Shown here piece after piece: positions 58,218-64,000 of a stretch of DNA of 64,000 nt; the first letter of the stretch is position 1; each line of letters begins with the position of its first letter. The stretch is taken from the NCBI GenBank assembly GCA_964633285.1, contig CAZWGA010000006.1, positions 62,001 through 126,000 of the forward strand, read 5' to 3'. The notes below the pieces were generated by a model. That model was not told where the DNA came from and did no database searches. It was given only the letters and a program-made list of their open reading frames with translations. A program made the translations under genes and the position numbers. Source of the stretch: 20CM-2-55-15 sp964633285. GTDB taxonomy: Bacteria; Acidobacteriota; Terriglobia; 20CM-2-55-15.

Positions 58218-59327
58218 TTAGACTCGGACGCCCAAAAGGCGGCCGATGAAATACGTCGCGGCCGCTGCCAGCGCGCCAATACCCAACATGCGAAATCCGC
58301 TGAACAGCAGACTGCGTCCGGTGAAGATGGAAATAAACCCGCCCACGATGAACAGTGAGAGTCCGCAAACAGCCGCGCTTGTCACAAACGCCGCGTTTCC
58401 GTTGAGGAGCAGATAAGGAATCACCGGAATCGCTGCGCCTGCTGCAAAAGCGAAGAATGAGCTTGCCGCCGCCGTCCATGGCGAGCCCAGCGAGGCGGGA
58501 TCCAGGCCAAGCTCTTCGCGCGCCAGCGTGTCGATCGCTGTGTCCGGATTTGAAAGAATGCGTTCCGCGAGCTCTTCGGCCTGGTTCTCCGGCACGCCCT
58601 TAGCCTGATAGATAAGCGACAGCTCTTCCTTTTCTTCTTCCGGTGACATTTCCAATTCCTGGCGTTCCACCGCGATCTGCTGCTCGTAGAGTTCCCGTTG
58701 CGACCGCACCGATACATATTCGCCCGCCGCCATCGACGAGGCTCCAGCGAGCAGACCTGCAATTCCAGCGAGCAACACAAAACGGAATTCCGTGCTGGCC
58801 CCGGCGATGCCCATCACGAGGCTGAAATTGGAGAGAAGGCCGTCGTTGATGCCAAAAACAGCCGCGCGCAGGCTTCCGCCGTAACTCGTGCGATGCCAGC
58901 CTTCGAGATCGAGAATGGACTCGGGTTTATCCGCTCCGCGCTGCATTGCGCGCAGCGTGCGCATGTGGCCACGTTCTTCGGCAGGAATGCCGGCGGCTTC
59001 AGCCTGACCGCGATAAACATCCTGATCGCGCGATTCGAGTCCGCTGACGACCGGCAGAATATGCTGAGTTCCGAAACGGCGTGAAAGCCACCCCAATAGT
59101 AAAATGCGCCATCCCGGCGCGTACGGCGGCAGCGGCGCGCCATTGTTTTTCAGCAGACGAGCCCATCGTGCGGCGTGCCGTTCTTCCGCGGCTGCAAGCT
59201 TTTCGAAAATCTGAGCGCGAGCGGGATCCTGCTCGGCCTTTGAGAGCGCTCGATAAAGCGCAATACCATCCTGCTCGCGGAGAAAATTATCGGCATAACG
59301 CCGGAGATCGTCAGTCGTTGGTTTCAC
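58218..59327 (-). CDS. rubrerythrin-VIT fusion iron transporter (MbfA-like)
   Basis: A 369-aa protein joining a rubrerythrin-like ferritin domain (about 1-130) to a VIT1/CCC1 transporter domain (about 145-365). The first domain has EEHR-type ligands in EQDGIALYRAL, AAAEERHAARWARL and AEERGHMRTLRAMQ. The second has SYGGSLRAAVFGINDGLLSN, GEYVSVRSQRELYEQQ and SPEEEKEEL, where Glu residues bind iron. Known relatives (MbfA) export Fe or Mn and protect against peroxide. It lies 35 bases upstream of acnA's start, on the same strand, possibly linked through iron status. Confidence 0.92.
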   Translation of the reverse strand: MKPTTDDLRRYADNFLREQDGIALYRALSKAEQDPARAQIFEKLAAAEERHAARWARLLKNNGAPLPPYAPGWRILLLGWLSRRFGTQHILPVVSGLESRDQDVYRGQAEAAGIPAEERGHMRTLRAMQRGADKPESILDLEGWHRTSYGGSLRAAVFGINDGLLSNFSLVMGIAGASTEFRFVLLAGIAGLLAGASSMAAGEYVSVRSQRELYEQQIAVERQELEMSPEEEKEELSLIYQAKGVPENQAEELAERILSNPDTAIDTLAREELGLDPASLGSPWTAAASSFFAFAAGAAIPVIPYLLLNGNAAFVTSAAVCGLSLFIVGGFISIFTGRSLLFSGFRMLGIGALAAAATYFIGRLLGVRV

Positions 59328-59339
59328 GTGGACACTTTA

Positions 59340-60863
59340 TCAGATCGCGATTTTGACCCGCCGGTTGAGCTCGGCATCAGCCGCTGAGAGTTTCAGACTA
59401 TGCGGTAACGAGACGCGATCCAATCCGAAGAGTTTTCGCCGCAGGGCTTGATAATCCTTCACCGCATCCCTGAGCACACGGCCGATGCCCCCGGACATCG
59501 GATGCAATCTTCTGGCGGCGGACAATCGGGAAAAAAGCGGATGCCCGAGGTACGACAGCCATCCGCCAACAGCATGCCGGCCCAAGCCGCGCAACGCTGT
59601 TCTCCAGAGGTGACCCGGGCTGTAAAACTTCCGGTAGCAGTCGAAAAGCAAGTCTTCGAGTTGGACGGAACTCAGGTGTGGATGCCGCCACGTCGGTTTG
59701 GTCGCATCGTATCGATCGAGGTTTTGCTCGGTGAGCCGGCCTTGCAAAAGGAAATCGTCGTATTGCTCGGTACCGGGAATCGGCGTCAGGATATAAAACG
59801 ACGAAACATCAGGGTGAAAACTGCGGAGCGTGTCGAGATGTTCTCGAACTGCGGAGGCCGTATCGTCCGGAAAGCCGATGATGTTCGAGAAATGACTCAC
59901 GATCACGTTCTCGCGGCATAGCCGCACGATTTCACCATACGTAGACGGATGATTCTGAGTCTTGTGCGCCGCAAGGAGTGTTCTCCGGTTGAAGGATTCC
60001 ACACCGACGAACATTTCAAAACATCCGGCCCTGCCGAGAAGCCTCACGAAGTCTTCCTGTCTGGCCACCTGCGTATCGCATTGCACGAAGAAAGGAATTC
60101 GAATGTTCTCATCGATCATCTGCTGCAGTAGTTCATTTGCCTGAGCGTATTTGTTGAAGTTGTCGGACGTGAACATGACCAGCCGCACGCCCTGCGCTTT
60201 CGCATTGCGCAGACTCGCCATTGTTGTCTCGATGGATTGGCTGCGAATCTGTCTGCCGGCAATTTTGATTACCGAACAAAAGTTACACGTGTAGGGGCAG
60301 CCGCGCGCAGGATAGATTCCGAGCATCGGCACCACATATCGCCGCAGGTCCTGGCTGGATGGTGGAATCACGACCGGCGCCTCGAGGTGCTGGGACCAGC
60401 GTTGATTTTCACCGTAGACCGGCGCAAGTTCCCCGTGAATGGCGTCGCGCAGGATCTGCTGCCAGATGATTTCCGCTTCTGCAAGCGCGAAGCTGACGCC
60501 GCATCCCTGAAGTTCTTTTGTGTCGCAGGTCATCGGATGCGGACCGCCGACCACACAGTGCCGGACACCGTTCGCGCGCGCGAACGCCGCAAGGTCCAGA
60601 CTTCGCTGAAATTGATGCGATTGAACTCCAACCAGCGCGAGCAACGTCGGCATGCCGGGGTTTCGAAGCAACTCGAGGTATCCGAGGTCCGTCTGGACGT
60701 ACTCGTCGATCGCCCAGGTTTCAATATCAACGCCATCCAGAGATTCCGGAGTCATGCTGCGAATGTACGGGACCGTGCTGTTGGGCATGAATCCACGCCG
60801 GAATCTTTCGACATGTCCACTCACACCGTACTTGCTCGGTTTAATGATCACGACGCGAAGCAT
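59340..60863 (-). CDS. radical SAM protein with N-terminal B12-binding-like domain
   Basis: A 507-aa class B-type radical SAM enzyme. The SAM cluster motif is RGCPYTCNFCSVIK near residue 190 (C-x3-C-x2-C). The N-terminal 150 residues have a B12-binding-like fold (VRHCVVGGPHPM) without the DxHxxG base-off motif. FFVQCDTQVARQEDFVRLLG and CFEMFVGVESFNRRTL are barrel strands; HFSNIIGFPDDT follows. Relatives methylate hopanoids or tailor antibiotics, and a hopanoid-type role is possible but unproven. It lies 12 bases upstream of the iron transporter gene. Confidence 0.88.
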   Translation of the reverse strand: MLRVVIIKPSKYGVSGHVERFRRGFMPNSTVPYIRSMTPESLDGVDIETWAIDEYVQTDLGYLELLRNPGMPTLLALVGVQSHQFQRSLDLAAFARANGVRHCVVGGPHPMTCDTKELQGCGVSFALAEAEIIWQQILRDAIHGELAPVYGENQRWSQHLEAPVVIPPSSQDLRRYVVPMLGIYPARGCPYTCNFCSVIKIAGRQIRSQSIETTMASLRNAKAQGVRLVMFTSDNFNKYAQANELLQQMIDENIRIPFFVQCDTQVARQEDFVRLLGRAGCFEMFVGVESFNRRTLLAAHKTQNHPSTYGEIVRLCRENVIVSHFSNIIGFPDDTASAVREHLDTLRSFHPDVSSFYILTPIPGTEQYDDFLLQGRLTEQNLDRYDATKPTWRHPHLSSVQLEDLLFDCYRKFYSPGHLWRTALRGLGRHAVGGWLSYLGHPLFSRLSAARRLHPMSGGIGRVLRDAVKDYQALRRKLFGLDRVSLPHSLKLSAADAELNRRVKIAI

Positions 60864-60970
60864 CTCGTGATGATAGCCTTGAAGCGCATTCCGGCAAAAA
60901 AAAGGAAGAAAGCCGATTCTCTCGGCGTCTAATAAAGGAATTCGCAGAAATCACAACTCCTGGAGGGCAA

Positions 60971-62161
60971 ATGCTGAAAGGGATTCCGGCAGCTATCGCA
61001 ATATTGGCGATCGTCCTGTTAGCGTCGATGGGTGGCGTTCTTGTGAGCGCCCATAATAACAATGACAACCTGAATAAGTCGGAGGCGCTGACCGTTCACG
61101 AGTGGGGCACCTTCACAACAGTTGCAGGTCCGGACGGCGAATCCGCGAACTGGCTGCCTCTGAGCGGACCCAACGATCTGCCTTGTTTTGTAAATCATTT
61201 TCAGAATTCGTTCGTGAAGTGGTCGCGAGACGGCAAGGTGCTGAATTATCGGGATGCCCGCGAGAAGCTTCAGGGCAAAGTCCGGATGGAAACCCCGGTT
61301 CTCTACTTCTATTCGCCGCGGGAAGAAAATCTGAATGTAAAAGTAAATTTCTCGAGGGGCTTCGTTTCGGAATGGTATCCCGCTGCCAATGTGGATTTCT
61401 CCGGAAACAACATCGAGTGGAAACAGGTGCGAGTTGTTCCGGATCGGAAGACCAACTTTCCGATTGAAGAGCGGCCGAGCCACTACTACAAGGCTCGCGA
61501 AACCGATTCGAATCCGCTGCAGAGGGGCGCGGAGAAAGAAAAATTCCTGTTCTACCGGGGGCTCGGATATTTTGCCGTCCCGTTGTCCGCCACAATCACG
61601 GAGTCTGGAAAAATCCGCGTGAGGAACACGGGAAACGAAACGATGCCGGTCATCGTCCTGTTTGAGAACCAAGCCGGAAAAATCGGATATCGAATTCAGA
61701 AACAGTTTACAGGCGAGGCTGCTTTCGATGCGCCGACCCTTACCGCAGACTTTAGATCATTGCGGAAAGAACTGGAGAGCGCGTTGCTCTCGGCGGGCTT
61801 GTATGAGAAGGAAGCTCATGCCATGGTCGAAACCTGGCGGGATTCCTGGTTCGAAGAAGGAACACGGGTCTTTTATATTTTGCCCGGAACAACGGTCGAT
61901 CGGCTTCTTCCGCTGACCATCCAGCCTGCGCCGGCCCATGTTGCGCGGGCGTTCGTTGGCCGCATGGAAGTGTTTACGCCGGAAACTATCAAGACCGTTG
62001 AAAACGCGATCGCGGCAAACGATATCCGCACACTCGCGAAGTATGGGCGGTTCTTGGGCTCTATCGCAGACCGGATTGCGGCGAAAGATCCGCGGACTCA
62101 GGCTTTGCTGGATTCTGCGTATAAGTCGGTTTTGAGCGAAATCGCGTCGAATTGCAAGTGA
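60971..62161 (+). CDS. secreted protein with VHEWGTF motif, function unknown
   Basis: A 396-aa exported protein. It has a signal peptide (IPAAIAILAIVLLASMGGVL) and a mature start with LTVHEWGTFTTVAGPDG, a conspicuous motif I know from uncharacterised secreted proteins of Acidobacteria and Planctomycetes. Further segments are METPVLYFYSPREEN, SEWYPAANVDFS, FLFYRGLGYFAVPLSA and VFYILPGTTVDRLLPLTI. No enzyme motif is recognised. GGAGGG precedes the ATG. The gene is isolated, with a long palindrome 20 bases after the stop. Confidence 0.8.
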   Translation: MLKGIPAAIAILAIVLLASMGGVLVSAHNNNDNLNKSEALTVHEWGTFTTVAGPDGESANWLPLSGPNDLPCFVNHFQNSFVKWSRDGKVLNYRDAREKLQGKVRMETPVLYFYSPREENLNVKVNFSRGFVSEWYPAANVDFSGNNIEWKQVRVVPDRKTNFPIEERPSHYYKARETDSNPLQRGAEKEKFLFYRGLGYFAVPLSATITESGKIRVRNTGNETMPVIVLFENQAGKIGYRIQKQFTGEAAFDAPTLTADFRSLRKELESALLSAGLYEKEAHAMVETWRDSWFEEGTRVFYILPGTTVDRLLPLTIQPAPAHVARAFVGRMEVFTPETIKTVENAIAANDIRTLAKYGRFLGSIADRIAAKDPRTQALLDSAYKSVLSEIASNCK

Positions 62162-62163
62162 AG

Positions 62164-62265
62164 GGAATTCGAGGACGCACCCGACATTTGAGAGTGGAGA
62201 TCCCAATATTTGAGATCTCAGATTTTGGGATCTCCACTCTCAAATGTCGGCGTCCCTGGAATTGT
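62164..62265. repeat. long palindrome with AATTC heads, copy near 62.2 kb
   Basis: Perfect 25-base arms at 62182-62206 and 62225-62249 (starting CGACATTTGAGAGTGGAGAT) are enclosed by an outer pair GGACGC (62173-62178) / GCGTCC (62250-62255) and then AATTC-type ends (62165-62170 and 62259-62263). The central 18 bases include ATTTGAGATCTCAGAT, itself palindromic. The inner arm matches the left half of the 14.7 kb element. It separates two convergent secreted-protein genes. Confidence 0.93.
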
Positions 62266-63249
62266 CTACCGGGTCGCGGCCTTTTTCTCTTCCACGCGCG
62301 CGCCCGCCAGTCCGCCTGTCATGGCGTAGTTGCCTTCGTGGCAGGCGTATTCGTATAACGGCCCCTCACTTTTCGTCACGGGGATTTCGACAGTCCACAG
62401 TTTGGTGAACGACGCCGGATCGTCGACGGTGAATTGATACAACAGCGTGTCGCGATCCATGCGTTTGAATCGTTCGGTCAGTTTCATGTTTTCGCTTGAT
62501 CCTCGGAAGGGTGTGCGGCCGGTGAAGTTTGTCGTTTCGACCACAAGAGTGTCGCCATCCCAGTGACCTCGAGAGTCGCCCTTCAACTGCCGGATGTCTG
62601 AGGGAAGATGTGGCCGGCTATCGAGGGGAATCACACGAATGTCGTGAATCATCTCAACGAGAATCGTCACGAACCCCGGGGACTGTACGATCTGAATATT
62701 GTTGTTGTATGCCGTGGGCATCATCGGCGGTCCTGTGGACGCCCAGATGATGCATCGTTCGGCCATCGGCCGGTTTTCGGGTCCGTCGAATTCGTGGCCT
62801 CGATTGGCGGCCAGCCGCTCGGACTGCCGATCACGAGCTGCCGGGGTAAGCGCTGGAACCTTCCCATCGGACGGATCGGTGATCAGCGATGTTCGTCTCG
62901 TTTTGACGATCTTCGTTCCGCGATCCCACCAGAAATCGTTATATGCGCGGCCAACGTCCTGCTCCACGGGGCCATCGCGGCGGTCCATGTTGTTGCGCTT
63001 GAGTACATCCGCTTCGTAGTCCGCGGCTTCCTTCTCGGTAAAAAAAGCTTTACCGGCAAGATCGGATGGCCGTTCCAATGGTGTGATCGTGGCAAAGCTC
63101 CATATGCCTTGTAAATCGGGTTGTCCGTCCGGTGTGCGCAGCGGGACTGCCGCGGCTTTCGACTGTGCAAGGGCCGGGGGAGCCGTCAGTGCGATAACTG
63201 CGGCTACTATTGCCGGCGAACATACGCAAACGAGAAATCGATTTTTCAT
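62266..63249 (-). CDS. secreted protein of unknown function
   Basis: A 327-aa exported protein with signal peptide (VCVCSPAIVAAVIALTAPPA, cleavage near LAQ). The mature part begins RTPDGQPDLQGIWSFATITP, a pattern I associate with an abundant uncharacterised secreted family in Acidobacteria. Other segments are GNYAMTGGLAGAR, TLVVETTNFTGRTPFRGSSE and FTVDDPASFTKLWTVEIPV; repeated beta-strand character suggests a beta-sandwich or lipocalin-like fold. The function is unknown. AAGGAGAT precedes the ATG. It ends at the outer border of the 62.2 kb palindrome. Confidence 0.82.
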   Translation of the reverse strand: MKNRFLVCVCSPAIVAAVIALTAPPALAQSKAAAVPLRTPDGQPDLQGIWSFATITPLERPSDLAGKAFFTEKEAADYEADVLKRNNMDRRDGPVEQDVGRAYNDFWWDRGTKIVKTRRTSLITDPSDGKVPALTPAARDRQSERLAANRGHEFDGPENRPMAERCIIWASTGPPMMPTAYNNNIQIVQSPGFVTILVEMIHDIRVIPLDSRPHLPSDIRQLKGDSRGHWDGDTLVVETTNFTGRTPFRGSSENMKLTERFKRMDRDTLLYQFTVDDPASFTKLWTVEIPVTKSEGPLYEYACHEGNYAMTGGLAGARVEEKKAATR

Positions 63250-63413
63250 CGGAAATCTCCTTTTTTATTAGCGTCGGGCCCACCGTTTACTTGACGTTTC
63301 GCCCTATCGGGCTCACGCTTCGCGCCAGTTCAGTTCGGTACACCGCTTCGCGGCCTCCTCACATCTGGCCGGTTCCCCCACGCCGGGAGATGGATTTCAT
63401 GCCATCTCCTTAC

Positions 63414-64000
63414 TTAAGATCGTGGACCGTAATGCGGCACAGGCTTTCCCGATTCGAGCGCTCCGAGATCGGGAGCCCGCCCGGTGAAACCATCATTGAC
63501 GTTCGCCAAAACAACGCCGCGGTCGATGCCCGCGGCATTGGGCTTGAGCCTGAAATCGAAATCTTCAGCCTTGTAGACCTTCTGCACGTTCTTGAGATCA
63601 TTGCGATCGAGCCTGGGCACTTTCATGAAAATATCGTAATCGACCAGAATGCTGTGCTGATCCTGATGCGTGGCCTCAGTATACTGCGCGAGGCTTGAAT
63701 ATCGCCGGGTTTGAAGCATTGCCTGATGCCGGGGCCCTGTGAAATCCGCGGCGACGCCGGCCGGCGGCGAATTCCACTGAAACGAGAACTCAGCGCCCGG
63801 ATTCGGACGGAATCCGTTGTAATCCGAAGAGGTGTAGTTTGTAAATGTGTTCACCGAAAAAATCGCGGGCGCCGAGTTTTCTCCGAGAAACAGATTGTTT
63901 CGCCAATGGACGTTCGAGGTGGCCTGCGCCGCGGTCTCCGACAGAATGGTGTTGTGATAGAAGAGCACGCCTGCCGATCCATTCGTGAGCCGTGTCGATC
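63414..64000 (-). CDS. C-terminal part of a parallel beta-helix protein
   Basis: The frame is open to the right edge, so only the last 195 residues are seen, beginning STRLTNGSAGVLFYHNTILS. The pattern of short strands with Asn turns (YHNTIL, HWRNNLFLG, SDYNGFRP) and a closing PDLGALESG is typical of right-handed parallel beta-helix proteins such as polysaccharide lyases or surface proteins. The catalytic part would lie beyond the window. A GGAGATGG / CCATCTCC hairpin (63386-63393 / 63402-63409) lies just after the stop. Confidence 0.78.
   Translation of the reverse strand, partial: STRLTNGSAGVLFYHNTILSETAAQATSNVHWRNNLFLGENSAPAIFSVNTFTNYTSSDYNGFRPNPGAEFSFQWNSPPAGVAADFTGPRHQAMLQTRRYSSLAQYTEATHQDQHSILVDYDIFMKVPRLDRNDLKNVQKVYKAEDFDFRLKPNAAGIDRGVVLANVNDGFTGRAPDLGALESGKPVPHYGPRS

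Noticed and set aside
1..64000. tRNA, rRNA, transposase or phage genes
   Set aside because: No tRNA-like T-loop sequences in gaps, no rRNA-like stretch and no transposase or integrase protein was seen, though a by-eye scan could miss degenerate copies.

Overview
This 64 kb window looks like a chromosomal segment of an acidobacterium (phylum Acidobacteriota; inference). The pointers are an Oar-type TonB-dependent receptor with an N-terminal carboxypeptidase-regulatory domain, a VWA protein of the kind frequent in acidobacterial genomes, several secreted families common in that phylum (one carrying a VHEWGTF motif), quinoprotein and sorbosone-type dehydrogenases, and an aerobic aa3-type oxidase cluster. 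I saw no tRNA or rRNA gene, no CRISPR array, no transposase and no phage gene, so this is mostly core and metabolic chromosome, interrupted by unusual palindromic elements.

Layout. 0-5 kb: end of an unidentified gene, a P1-family aminopeptidase, a secreted methyltransferase-like protein, murB, an Mrp/ApbC Fe-S carrier with a DUF971 protein, and clpS. 5-13.4 kb: cytochrome c oxidase genes (subunits II, I, III, a second III-like, IV, and a small CSMC protein), a CPC-type metal ATPase with YHS domain, and small secreted proteins including a cytochrome c. 13.4-19.5 kb: aspartate kinase, a 1166-residue TonB receptor and a divergent LacI regulator with two consensus LacI/CcpA-type operators between them. 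19.6-26.6 kb: gltD-gltB and a divergent GltC-like LysR regulator. 26.6-33.2 kb: sorbosone-type dehydrogenase, M50 protease, HU, dcd, and a tight minus-strand run GNAT - divergent proline dehydrogenase - tonB - fabG. 33.4-41.2 kb: Lys-rich protein, then a methyltransferase / YfhO-like / GT-C-like membrane set, HD phosphohydrolase, RRM protein, CDP-alcohol phosphatidyltransferase, GtrA and DinB. 41.3-47.6 kb: a very large flavin/Fe-S oxidoreductase, VWA protein, msrQ, and an msrP with an in-frame TGA. 47.9-52.9 kb: cytochrome-quinoprotein fusion, ABC exporter, YjbR protein, queuosine-precursor transporter. 52.9-64 kb: M50 protease with CBS domains, a 57-residue PEP-CTERM-like protein, fatty acid hydroxylase, aconitase, VIT-type iron transporter, radical SAM protein, two secreted unknowns and the end of a beta-helix protein.

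How genes fit together. The oxidase, the metal ATPase and the secreted cytochrome form a plausible copper/respiration neighbourhood. gltBD plus LysR mirrors the gltAB-gltC arrangement of Bacillus. The LacI protein probably controls the TonB receptor through paired sites 21 bp apart. msrPQ is a periplasmic methionine-sulfoxide repair operon whose catalytic subunit is interrupted.

Most unusual signal. At least eight long inverted repeats sit at gene ends. Several share AATTC-headed outer arms and exchangeable inner modules, so they look like a mosaic REP-like family with no transposase in view. Two intrude into coding ends (msrQ and the HD protein). A perfect 20-bp-arm palindrome also lies inside the dcd reading frame.
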